Shown piece after piece: positions 27,613 to 36,380 of a DNA stretch of 64,000 bases. Within the stretch, counting starts at the first letter, position 1. Each line of letters starts with the position of its first letter. The position numbers and the translations under genes are program-made. The stretch comes from Cellvibrio sp. UBA7661. GTDB lineage: Bacteria > Pseudomonadota > Gammaproteobacteria > Pseudomonadales > Cellvibrionaceae. The stretch lies in NCBI GenBank assembly GCA_002483365.1, contig DLHT01000005.1, positions 310,001 to 374,000 on the forward strand, in the 5' to 3' direction. Under the pieces are notes generated by a model. It made no database searches. It had not been told where the DNA came from and saw only the letters and a program-made list of their open reading frames with translations.

Positions 27613-29618
27613 TATGCAGGCCGCTTATCATGGGGAGGCGATACGCTGGGCGCAGTGGTTGCACTGTCGAGCGTATCAGCTGAACAAACGACCGATAACA
27701 ATGAAATGAAATACGATGCGAACGGCATTCCCACCTTATTTGATTTATTAACACGTGAAACCAATTCTGCGATGGCGAAAATCGAATTCGCGCCGAGTGA
27801 AGAACATCATTATATGTTGTCATCACTCTACACCGAATTTTTGGATCACGAGTTGCGCAACATGTACCAGCTGCGCGCGGATCGTGCACGCAGTGCAACA
27901 CACAACGATACAACCAATCCCACCAGCGGCGATTTGGTCGGTGTGCCGGTGCGCAGTTATTTGCAAGACGGCAATTACAAAACATCCACATTTACCAACA
28001 CTCTGGGTGGCGATCATCAACTCACCGGGTGGAAACTCAACTGGCGTTTGAATTACACAGAAACCGAATCGGATGTGAGTTTGCCCATTGTGCTGCAAGA
28101 CCAAACCAATCCATTGCAAATGCCTTCATTTAGTTACGACCGCAGCAACCCGAATATGCCGCGTGTGCAGCTCTACACTACTGTTAGCAATGGCGCGGGC
28201 GGTTATATCCGCGGCGAAGCCGTTTCGCGCATGAACCAAACCGGTTTTGGTGCACATAATTTACTGAATTATTTAATCAATTTGACGACCGAATCGGTGG
28301 TGGCAAAAACCGATGCGGAACACGAATGGCAAATGGGCAATGCCGATGCAAGATTATCGCTCGGTGTTCAACTGGATCAGCACGATGCAGGATCACCCGG
28401 CAGCAGTTCCGCACTCGTACCTGTCGGCCAACTGGCACAAGCAAACGGTTTAACACTGTCGCCCAATGATTTTGTGAGCGACACATTATGGAAAACTGAT
28501 TTTGAGCGCGGCTTTGATGCAACCTATGTCGATAACATCGGCTTTCGCCGTCAGTTAAATAGCGTGATGGATTCGCTGATCGGCGCGGAAAAGTCGATCC
28601 GAAAAGTTTTTATCCTGCAGAAACCCGCTACGACATCAGCGAAGATGTTCTCAGCGTTTACGCCATGAATCGCTGGCAGTGGAACGAACAGGAAATTGTA
28701 GTGGGCGTGCGCGTTGAAAAAACGGAATTGGATAGCCAGGGATTTTTTAAAGATAACACCAGCACCACCAACATCGAATTAAGTAACAGCGAGACGCAAG
28801 TGTTCCCCAGTATTCACTGGAACATGGATATCAGTGAGCAAATGAAAATTCGCCTCGCTGCAGTCACCGGCACCAGCCGCCCCAACTTTACCGATTTGCG
28901 CGCAGGTGCTGTTGCCAATGACACCACTCAAACCGTCGGTGGTGGCAACCCCTATTTAAAACCCGAAATGGCACAAGGTATTGATGGTTCATGGGAGTGG
29001 TACTTCACCGATGCTGCGCTTGCATCCATCGGTGTTTTTTATCGCAAGGTCGATGATGTGCTTTATGACGCAACCACCAAAGTGGGCGACGATCGCTTTG
29101 ACAGCGCCGGAATAGATCGCAGTAATTACGATTACGCCACTGTATTAAATGGCGATGAAGGTGAAATTTCCGGCGTTGAATTTGCGTACATGCACCAGTG
29201 GGAATTTTTACCAGAGCCACTACAAGGTTTTGGTATGCAAGCCAACCTCGCGCTGCTCGACAGTGAATTCACTACACCGGACGGGCGCAAATCCGCTTTC
29301 ACCGGCACCTCCGATAAAGTCATCAACGCCTCAATCTTTTATGAAAACTATGGCTGGTCAGTGCAATTGAACTGGCAGTGGCGCGACGCTTGGTTGGATG
29401 ACATTTCTGCCGATGCCACCAGTGATTACTACTGGAAAGATACCGAGCGTCTGGATCTTTCCGTGCGCTACCAACTTAATGACACCATCGGCTTCTATCT
29501 GGATGCCAATAACCTGAGCGATGAAATTGGTGTGCGCTATCAGGGAACAGAAGCATTACCCGTTGAGGTGGAAGGTTTTGGTCGTCGCTATTTGCTTGGT
29601 GTACGCGCGAGCTTCTAA
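27590..29618 (+). pseudogene. TonB-dependent receptor remnant: N-terminus deleted and one frameshift
   Basis: From about 27590 the plus strand encodes the beta-barrel of a TonB-dependent receptor: DWRNQERYAGRLSWGGDTLG at the start, KYDANGIPTLFDLL and TLGGDHQLTGWKLNWRLNY further on. The signal peptide, TonB box and plug are missing. At about 28594 the frame shifts by one base. Upstream it reads ...DSLIGAEK; downstream it reads DPKSFYPAETRYDISEDVLS and continues to the proper C-terminal strand FGRRYLLGVRASF at 29618. One missing T (restoring TTC-GAT, Phe-Asp) would mend it. An ATG at 28665 is only an internal Met. It is followed by a phosphatase gene that may have been in its operon. Confidence 0.82.
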
Positions 29619-29669
29619 AGCGCGAACGCGGGCATTCATAAAACTAATTTTAACTATGAGGTAATTATC

Positions 29670-30827
29670 ATGAACCTGTTTGCAAAAAAGACTCTTTCCA
29701 TTAACGTTCTCGCCGCCGCATTGTTAATTAGCGGCTGCCAAAACACGACGCACGAAACTGCTGCAACCAAGTCACCCGTCGTTATTCAACATGCACAATT
29801 GCTCACTCAAGAGCAGCCATTGTTAGCATCGTCACTGTTAGTAACCTGGACATTGAGCGATGCAAAAACGCCGGTGGATATTTATGTCGCCAATCATCCA
29901 CACGATGAAAAAACACTGGTTGCGCGCAACGTTACCGGCAACAGTTATTTACTGCAGCGCACACCCGACTCGCGCCAGTATATTTTTGTGCAACCGAAAA
30001 CAGGCGCAGGCCAGTGGGTAGCTGAGCGCGTATTGCCATTGGAAGGTGGATTTAATTTCCGTGACCTGGGCGGCTACAGCACTAACGATGGCCGCATGGT
30101 GCAATGGGGGAAAATTTACCGCAGCGGCACCATGGTCGATTTAACCCAGCGCGACTATGAATATTTGGGCAAGCTGGATATCAATGTTATGTGTGACTTC
30201 CGCTCGCGTGAAGAAATTCAACAGGAGCCCACAGCCTGGAAAAACTTTGCACCGGATGCGGATTATCAAACCAAAGATTATTCCATGCGCGAAATGATGT
30301 CCGCATCGCTGCGTTTTGATCAGGTTAAAACTGCCGAACAAGCGCAAGAAATGTTTAAAGGCTTTTATCGCACTGGCCCTTACCGCTTCAAAAATGAATT
30401 GAGCAAAATGTTTAACGATCTTGCCGACAACAAAGCCCCACTCGCCTTTAATTGCTCAGCGGGCAAAGACCGCACCGGCATGGCCGCCGCGCTCGTACTT
30501 ACCGCGCTGGACGTACCGCGCAATTTAATTGAGCAAGACTATGCGTTAACCGAAAAAGTCGCCAACTTTGGCCAGCGCGAAATGCTGCGCCGCATGCGCG
30601 CCGAACAACAAGGTAAAACCGCTGAAGCGCCTCACTCAGGCATAGCGGCCATGCCTGCAGAAGCGCGCAATGTCTTTATGGGTTCAGACCCTATTTTTAT
30701 TCAAGCAATGTTTGAAGAATTGGAAAAAAATCACGGCAGCGCACGTAATTTTATTCGCGATGAATTAAACATCGACGACCAAAAAATTGCGCGGATCCAG
30801 AAGTTATATTTAATGGACGTAAAATAA
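29670..30827 (+). CDS. Lipoprotein tyrosine-protein phosphatase (MptpB/LipA-like)
   Basis: This is 385 residues with GAGG before the ATG. A lipobox (LLISGC, Cys about 23) makes it a membrane-anchored periplasmic or outer-membrane lipoprotein. Residues about 40-120 look like an Ig/fibronectin-type beta domain (SSLLVTWTLSDAKTPVDIYVA). The phosphatase domain follows: FNFRDLGGYSTNDGRMVQWGKIYRSG, an entrance motif typical of bacterial Y_phosphatase3 proteins, then the P-loop NCSAGKDRTG (C-x5-R, Cys near 261). Substrates of this class include phosphotyrosine and phosphoinositides or inositol phosphates. It lies 51 bp after the receptor remnant, suggesting an uptake-linked phosphatase whose receptor is now broken. 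Confidence 0.88.
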   Translation: MNLFAKKTLSINVLAAALLISGCQNTTHETAATKSPVVIQHAQLLTQEQPLLASSLLVTWTLSDAKTPVDIYVANHPHDEKTLVARNVTGNSYLLQRTPDSRQYIFVQPKTGAGQWVAERVLPLEGGFNFRDLGGYSTNDGRMVQWGKIYRSGTMVDLTQRDYEYLGKLDINVMCDFRSREEIQQEPTAWKNFAPDADYQTKDYSMREMMSASLRFDQVKTAEQAQEMFKGFYRTGPYRFKNELSKMFNDLADNKAPLAFNCSAGKDRTGMAAALVLTALDVPRNLIEQDYALTEKVANFGQREMLRRMRAEQQGKTAEAPHSGIAAMPAEARNVFMGSDPIFIQAMFEELEKNHGSARNFIRDELNIDDQKIARIQKLYLMDVK

Positions 30828-30984
30828 CCAGTTAGCTAACACGGATTTTTTAAACCCGGGCGGTATGACCGCCCGCGGTGATTTGATTTAATGCCCGTTA
30901 TTAATGTGATCGATTGTTCATTATTTCCCATGAAAATCTAAAATTATCGCGCCCACACAACAGAATGAGGTGATACCGAAAATT

Positions 30985-31016
30985 TGGTCTATGCTAAATG
31001 ATTATTTGTTAGACCA
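30985..31016 (+). promoter_or_regulatory. Inverted repeat upstream of TonB receptor gene
   Basis: TGGTCTA at 30985-30991 and TAGACCA at 31010-31016 form a perfect 7-bp inverted repeat with an 18-bp AT-rich spacer, 29 bp before the start of the receptor gene. This could be a dimeric repressor site covering the promoter. The regulator is unknown. A short GC-rich palindrome also lies at 30858-30874. Confidence 0.35.
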
Positions 31017-31045
31017 GAGGATTTATAATCCCAAAAGGAGGCCGC

Positions 31046-33010
31046 ATGACATGCCAACGAATGCAGAAATTAACGTTTGCACTGGCCACACTCTTCGCGC
31101 TGGACACACCTTCCTGCCTTGCTATCACTGATTACTTCGATATGTCACTTGAGCAACTCATGCAAATAGAGGTGCTCAGTGTTTCCAAAAAATCAGAGAT
31201 GGCTGCACAAGCAGCTGCGGCTGTTTACGTCGTGACGAATGACCAAATCCAGCGCTCTGGCGTTACCACCATTCCTGATGCCTTGCGCATGATCCCCGGC
31301 GTGCAGGTTGCACGCTCCGATACCAATAGCTGGGCAATCAGCATCCGCGGTTTTAACAGCACACTGGCTAATAAATTATTAGTACTTATTGACGGACGCA
31401 GCATCTACAACCCGGTTTTTGGCGGTACCCTGTGGGAAGCACATGACCTTATGCTGGAGGATATCGAGCGCATTGAAGTCATCCGTGGCCCCGGCGGTAC
31501 ACTGTGGGGAGCCAACGCGGTAAACGGTGTCATTAACATTATCACCAAGCACAGCCGCGATACCCAAGGCAACCTCGCCAGTGCACTCTATGGCAATGAA
31601 CAAAAAGGGATTGTCAGCGTGCGCCACGGAGGGAAACTGGACAATAAAGGCAGTTACCGTGTCTATGCCAAAGGCTTCCGGCAAGATCCATCACATAAAC
31701 CTGACGGTGGCGACACCTACGACGCCTGGGATGGCCTACGCACCGGTTTTCGTGCAGATTGGGGCAATAAGTTTACCCTGCAAGGCGATGCCTACCGTAC
31801 CAACGCTGAACAATTGCGCATCGATTATTCACTCATAGCGCCTTACATGCCCGTAAAGCAACAAGATATCCGATACCAAGGTGCACATTTGCTAGGCCGC
31901 TGGAGCGATCTACGAACGGATCATTCACAATTAAGTATCCAGGCTTATATCGATTGGACAAAACGCGATGAGCCGTTCAATTTTGTCGATGACCGCATCA
32001 CCTACGATCTGGATGTGCAGTACAACTTCACCCCGCGTAAAGCTCATGAACTTGTTATCGGAGGAGGTTTGCGCTTGCTCAGCGATGACAAACAAGGCAA
32101 CCGCAATGTGCAATTTTCGCCGCAAAAGCGCCGCGATGAGCTGTACAGTTTTTTTATCCAGGACAAAATTACCCTGCAACCCGAAAAATGGTTTTTAACA
32201 CTCGGCTCTAAATTTGAACACAATGATTTTTCTGGCCATGAACTCCAACCTAATATTCGATTGCAATGGAACGCTACTGCAAAACAAACACTGTGGTCAG
32301 CAATTTCACGCGCAGTGCGCACCCCTACTGCAATCGAAGAAGATGCCACCAGCACCCTGGGCACTGCAGCCAATGCGCGCCTGGCCATAGTGCCAAATGA
32401 CCACTTTCATCCGGAAGAATTGGTGGCCTACGAGTTAGGTTATCGCCAGCAAATCAACTCCCGAATGTCTGTGGATATCACCGCTTTCTATAACGACTAT
32501 CAACACCTGATGACCACCAGAATCCAGACTCCACAATTAGTGATCAATGATGTTGATCCACCACATCTTTTCATTCCCGTACAATTCACTAATAACATGC
32601 AAGGAAAAACCCGGGGGTTTGAGATCGCCAGCAACTGGGCATTCACTGAACACCTGAATGTCGTCATGAATTATGCCTACCTGAACTTACAGCTCGATGC
32701 AGTTGACGCTGCACAAAAAAGTGCGACGCAACTTTACCCTCGCCACCAAGCCGGTATTGCGCTGTTTTATAGTTTTGGCAACCAATGGACATTGGATACC
32801 ACGGCGACTTATGTAGACCAATTAGCGACAACGTCCGCTTACATCCGCTGGAACTTGAACCTGGGAAAACAACTAGGAAAACACTTGCGGTTTAATCTGG
32901 TGGGGGAAAACCTGGGTGATAACCAACATCAAGAATTTGGTAGCGCTGCCGATTTAAATGCAGCAGAAATAGAACGCAGTCTATTTGCCAAAGTTACCTG
33001 GCAATTTTAA
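31046..33010 (+). CDS. TonB-dependent outer-membrane receptor
   Basis: This is 654 residues with AAAGGAGG just before the ATG. A signal peptide ends near SCLA. The opening MSLEQLMQIEVLSVSKK is shared by many gammaproteobacterial colicin I/vitamin B12-type receptors. The plug is complete: AVYVVTNDQIQRSGVTTIPDALRMIPGV, ISIRGFN, VLIDGRS, IERIEVIRGPGG and NAVNGVINIIT. The 22-stranded barrel ends in VTWQF with a terminal Phe, as outer-membrane proteins do. The ligand cannot be told from sequence. It is single-gene, convergent with tspO. Confidence 0.92.
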   Translation: MTCQRMQKLTFALATLFALDTPSCLAITDYFDMSLEQLMQIEVLSVSKKSEMAAQAAAAVYVVTNDQIQRSGVTTIPDALRMIPGVQVARSDTNSWAISIRGFNSTLANKLLVLIDGRSIYNPVFGGTLWEAHDLMLEDIERIEVIRGPGGTLWGANAVNGVINIITKHSRDTQGNLASALYGNEQKGIVSVRHGGKLDNKGSYRVYAKGFRQDPSHKPDGGDTYDAWDGLRTGFRADWGNKFTLQGDAYRTNAEQLRIDYSLIAPYMPVKQQDIRYQGAHLLGRWSDLRTDHSQLSIQAYIDWTKRDEPFNFVDDRITYDLDVQYNFTPRKAHELVIGGGLRLLSDDKQGNRNVQFSPQKRRDELYSFFIQDKITLQPEKWFLTLGSKFEHNDFSGHELQPNIRLQWNATAKQTLWSAISRAVRTPTAIEEDATSTLGTAANARLAIVPNDHFHPEELVAYELGYRQQINSRMSVDITAFYNDYQHLMTTRIQTPQLVINDVDPPHLFIPVQFTNNMQGKTRGFEIASNWAFTEHLNVVMNYAYLNLQLDAVDAAQKSATQLYPRHQAGIALFYSFGNQWTLDTTATYVDQLATTSAYIRWNLNLGKQLGKHLRFNLVGENLGDNQHQEFGSAADLNAAEIERSLFAKVTWQF

Positions 33011-33089
33011 CGGGCAACTGCGAATATAAGTGATAGGCATAAACCTGTTACCAAAAAAATACGATAGATGATGGTCAGCGCTCTTACCA

Positions 33090-33590
33090 TCACGAGGGAT
33101 TCAATTGCCACAGCGTATAGTTAAGTGCAGCCGCAAAACTCACCCACAGCAAATAAGGAACTAACAACACACCGGCAGCGGGTGTAATTCGCCAAAACAT
33201 CACCAGAGTAGCTGCAATCAGCAACCACAAGAGCACTATATCGACAAACGCCAGAGCACTATCGCGCCAATAAAAAAATAGCCAGCTCCAGATGGCATTG
33301 GCGATCAGCTGGGCAATAAACAACAGCAGCGCCATGCGCGCCCTACTGCCACTATTTGCACCAAATCCATCAATACGCCACACCAGCCAAGCCGCAATCG
33401 CCATGAGCGTATACAACACTGTCCACACCGGGCCAAACAACCAGGCTGGCGGTGCCCAATCGGGGCGTATTAATTCTGCATAGAAAGGTGCCGCCTGAAT
33501 GGATGCCGCACCGCCAATCGCGGCAGTCACAACACTCAGTAATAGCCAGGCAAAAAGGCCGATAATTTGTTGGTTTCTTGAAAGGCTCAT
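33090..33590 (-). CDS. tspO: TspO/MBR family membrane protein
   Basis: This is 166 residues, five TM helices. Family landmarks are RPDWAPPAWLFGPVWTVLYTLMAIAAW (helix 1-2, WxPPxWxFGPVWTxLY), LLFIAQLIANAIWSWLFF, and the C-terminal PYLLWVSFAAALNYTLWQLN with the A-x-x-L-N segment. TspO binds tetrapyrroles and cholesterol-like ligands and modulates porphyrin and stress responses. Monocistronic. A weak inverted repeat overlaps its stop region. Confidence 0.94.
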   Translation of the reverse strand: MSLSRNQQIIGLFAWLLLSVVTAAIGGAASIQAAPFYAELIRPDWAPPAWLFGPVWTVLYTLMAIAAWLVWRIDGFGANSGSRARMALLLFIAQLIANAIWSWLFFYWRDSALAFVDIVLLWLLIAATLVMFWRITPAAGVLLVPYLLWVSFAAALNYTLWQLNPS

Positions 33591-33685
33591 AGATCAATCC
33601 GTTAGTGTGAATAAAAACGACTGGGCATCAACTTATTGATGATAGTACGTTTAGCACGCCCTGACAGATTACAGCCCCACTAAAC

Positions 33686-33712
33686 AATAGCCATAACACA
33701 CGCAAGGCTATT
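33686..33712 (-). terminator. Possible terminator of the ABC/Sel1 operon
   Basis: AATAGCC at 33686-33692 and GGCTATT at 33706-33712 form a 7-bp stem 20 bp past the Sel1 gene stop. The T-run on the minus strand is weak. Confidence 0.35.
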
Positions 33713-33732
33713 AATAACGCAAGAGATCGCGA

Positions 33733-34209
33733 TCATCGGTGGGCGTTAATAATGCTCAACTCATCAGCCGCCAAAGTAACGCCTTCCTGCGCGGCCTGCT
33801 GCATCAATTGCAACCCTTTGGCTTTATCCTGTTGCACATCGCCCACGCCGTAATACAAATTAAATCCGTAAGTAAACTTGGAATGGGAATGCCCTTGGGC
33901 GATGGCGCGTTCAAAATAATCGCTAGAGCGTTTGGAGTTGTTCTCCACAAAATCGCCGTACAGATAAATTACACCCAAGCGGTAGGAGGCTTCTGCAATA
34001 CCAGCTTCTGAGGCGCTGTTTAATAACTGCATGCTGCGCGCTTCAAATTCATCTTCCGTTTCATTGAGGATTTCAAGACTAAAACTGGAATATAAAAACT
34101 GTGCGTAGCCGTCGCCTTGTTCAAGATAAGGCGCAAGCAATTCGTAAAGTTCAACCAATTCACCCGCATCCAGCAATGCGTCGGCTTGTTGTTTTATGTG
34201 ATTGTCCAC
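33733..34209 (-). CDS. Sel1-repeat protein
   Basis: This is 158 residues from a GTG at 34209 that has GGGAG 6 nt upstream; a longer frame from 34263 would overlap the permease gene. The protein is all helical. Two Sel1-like repeats are visible: SYRLGVIYLYGDFVENNSKR...YFERAIAQGH and KFTYGFNLYYGVGDVQQDKAKGLQLMQQAAQEG. No signal peptide. Such repeats are protein-binding scaffolds. It is the last gene after the ABC ATPase and permease, 28 bp downstream, so probably an accessory factor of that transporter. Confidence 0.75.
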   Translation of the reverse strand: MDNHIKQQADALLDAGELVELYELLAPYLEQGDGYAQFLYSSFSLEILNETEDEFEARSMQLLNSASEAGIAEASYRLGVIYLYGDFVENNSKRSSDYFERAIAQGHSHSKFTYGFNLYYGVGDVQQDKAKGLQLMQQAAQEGVTLAADELSIINAHR

Positions 34210-34237
34210 TGATAACTCCCAAGTGCGATAAACATGA

Positions 34238-35599
34238 TTACTGCCGTACAGATAAACCATCATTCAAGCTGCGCCGGTAGGCAATCACCGCAGGAATAAT
34301 CGCCATTGCAAGAGCAACTGCGAAAAACACCGCGATGTATTCCAATTGCTGACGCCCCAAAATATCTGCCGAAATACTTAACCCCCAGACGCCTAACAAC
34401 CAAGGTTGTAATGCGTTAATCAACAACACCAGCAGGATAATCGCCAACGCAATTGCCGATGCAGCCAATAAAAAAACTTCACCTATCACCAAACTGACAA
34501 TATACAGAGGGTGCGCCCCCAGTGAACGTAAAATGGCAAATTCACGCTGCCGCTCATTCAGTGCAGTCAATATGCTTGCAACCATTCCGAGCAAACTTGC
34601 CAACACCACCAACCATGCAATCACATTAAAAGCAACTTCAACAGAACCCACTAGCTGCCACAATTCTGCCAATGCAAGACCGGGCACTATGGCTTGCAGT
34701 GGTTCACCAGTGTATTGATTGATTTGCCGCTGCACCGTAAATGTTGCAGCGCGACTTTGTAAACCGACAAAGATTGCACTTAAAGATTGGTCGTGTGCGT
34801 GATGATCATGCGCTTCATGTTCGGACTCTTGTTCATGCTCGTGACTGTAATCGTGTGCGTGATGTTTTTCGACATCTGCATGAGAGTGTTCATGATCATC
34901 GTGTGCGTGCTGCGTAATTGGCGATTGTTTTTTTGCAGCGGGAATATGCACACCGGATTGCCAATCCTCATGAATTGCGGCCATACCCGCAAGGGAAATA
35001 TACAGGCTTTTATCGACAGGAGTGCCGGTGGGCGCAAGAATACCTGTCACTACAAATGGCGACTCATCGTGTTTGGCAAGTGACACCTCGGCTATCCCGT
35101 GAGCCAATACAATCTTATCACCCACTTGATAATGTAATTTTCGTGCAACTGCCGCACCTATCACCACATCGTATTTTCCGGCAAAGGCTTTTCCTTGTGC
35201 AAACGCGAGCGGTTGTTTTTTACCGTAAGCATAGTGCGCAAAAAAATCCGGTGTAGTGGCAACAACGCGGTGGCCCTTGTGCGAGTCACCCATCGCAAGT
35301 GGCACTGCCCATTTGACTTGACTGTGTTTTACCAATTCTTCATAAGTTTGCCAGCGAACCGTGTGTGTGCTGCCGCCCATATGAAATACGGAGTACAACA
35401 ATAAATTTAATGCGCCGCCGCGCGCACCCACAATTAAATCGGTTCCGGAAAGCGTATTGTTAAAACTCTCTTTTACCTGCGAGCGTACATGGGTAATACC
35501 AAGTACCAACATAATGCCAATGGTTAACGACAACACAGTCAGCAGTACTGTTGCGCGGCGATTCAATAAACTTTTACCGGCAAGACGAAGGCGGATCAT
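34238..35599 (-). CDS. FtsX-type ABC permease with His-rich loop
   Basis: This is 453 residues. The topology is MacB/FtsX-like: TM1 (ATVLLTVLSLTIGIMLVLG), a large periplasmic domain with GTDLIVGARGG, then three C-terminal TM helices (FNVIAWLVVLASLLGMVASI, SLVIGEVFLLAASAIALAIILLVLL, YIAVFFAVALAMAIIPAVIAY) with the REFAILRSLGA motif. Residues about 228-272 form a loop with 15 His among 41 residues, mixed with Asp and Glu, a likely Zn/Cu/Ni-binding stretch facing the periplasm. It overlaps the ATPase gene by 4 bp. Together with the divergent DUF3299 gene this suggests a metal-related transporter or exporter. The substrate is not shown by sequence. Confidence 0.88.
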   Translation of the reverse strand: MIRLRLAGKSLLNRRATVLLTVLSLTIGIMLVLGITHVRSQVKESFNNTLSGTDLIVGARGGALNLLLYSVFHMGGSTHTVRWQTYEELVKHSQVKWAVPLAMGDSHKGHRVVATTPDFFAHYAYGKKQPLAFAQGKAFAGKYDVVIGAAVARKLHYQVGDKIVLAHGIAEVSLAKHDESPFVVTGILAPTGTPVDKSLYISLAGMAAIHEDWQSGVHIPAAKKQSPITQHAHDDHEHSHADVEKHHAHDYSHEHEQESEHEAHDHHAHDQSLSAIFVGLQSRAATFTVQRQINQYTGEPLQAIVPGLALAELWQLVGSVEVAFNVIAWLVVLASLLGMVASILTALNERQREFAILRSLGAHPLYIVSLVIGEVFLLAASAIALAIILLVLLINALQPWLLGVWGLSISADILGRQQLEYIAVFFAVALAMAIIPAVIAYRRSLNDGLSVRQ

Positions 35600-36312
35600 G
35601 ACTGCACCTCCGGTTGTGACTGCGTATCTGGTGCTGTTGCACGAAAATCCTGCATATTGAGCACGCGGTCAAAACGCGGCAACAGTTGCTGGTCATGGCT
35701 GACAAACAGCAGCGCAGTTCTTTCATCCAACAATTCAAACAAGAGCTGCATAAAGGTTTCGCGCAGGTCTGCATCAAGTGCAGACGTAGGTTCATCCGCA
35801 ATAATAATACGCGGGCTACCCAAGAGTGCACGCGCAAGCGCCACACGTTGCTGTTGCCCTACACTGAGTTGGTTTGCTTGCTGTTGCGCTACATTGGTAA
35901 TTCCCAACCGCTCCAACAAAACCGGAATCTGCGCAACGGCATTCTGTTTTTGATCGCGCGGCAGAAACTCTACGCGCATCTGTAAATTTTCCACACAATT
36001 CAGATAGGGAATTAAATTAAATTGCTGAAAAATAATGCCCATATATTGCGCGCGGAATTGGTCGCGCTGGCGATTGCTCATACGGGTTATATCTTGGCCC
36101 AATACATGAATACTGCCTGCGCGTGGCGATACCACACCTGCAATCAAATTCAGCAGCGTACTTTTGCCAGACCCGGAGGCACCGTACAGAAATATTTTTT
36201 CCCCTGATGCGATACGCAGATCATCTATCGCCAAAAAAGGGGAATCCTGTTTAGCCCATGCATACTGGACGGATTGCAGTGAAATTGCGCTGTTGTTGAT
36301 GCTGTCATTCAT
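35596..36312 (-). CDS. ABC transporter ATP-binding protein (LolD/MacB type)
   Basis: This is 238 residues from the ATG at 36312 (MNDSINN); the longer frame upstream has no family match. The order of motifs is standard: Walker A GASGSGKST, Q-loop FQQFNLIPYLNCVENL, signature LSVGQQQRVALARAL, Walker B IIIADEPTSALD and H-loop FVSHD. The FQQFNLIPYL segment is typical of ATPases that pair with FtsX-type permeases. It is translationally coupled to the permease and divergent from the DUF3299 gene with a short shared spacer (36313-36380). Confidence 0.93.
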   Translation of the reverse strand: MNDSINNSAISLQSVQYAWAKQDSPFLAIDDLRIASGEKIFLYGASGSGKSTLLNLIAGVVSPRAGSIHVLGQDITRMSNRQRDQFRAQYMGIIFQQFNLIPYLNCVENLQMRVEFLPRDQKQNAVAQIPVLLERLGITNVAQQQANQLSVGQQQRVALARALLGSPRIIIADEPTSALDADLRETFMQLLFELLDERTALLFVSHDQQLLPRFDRVLNMQDFRATAPDTQSQPEVQS

Positions 36313-36380
36313 AAGAAAGGCTTGTATGATTGCGTGATTAATCCTGCTGGTGCAGGTGTGATGGTAATGTGAGACACCGA

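Noticed and set aside
27613..27991. Right-hand part of the minus-strand frame of the M56/M23 protein
   Set aside because: It is the antisense of the TonB receptor barrel and has no M56-like sequence. It only stays open by chance.
30858..30874. GGGCGGT/ACCGCCC palindrome after the phosphatase gene as a terminator
   Set aside because: The stem is good but no T-run follows on either strand, so I only mention it with the nearby inverted repeat.
36313..36380. Zur or Fur box between the ABC ATPase and DUF3299 genes
   Set aside because: I looked for the AT-rich palindromes of these regulators and saw none.
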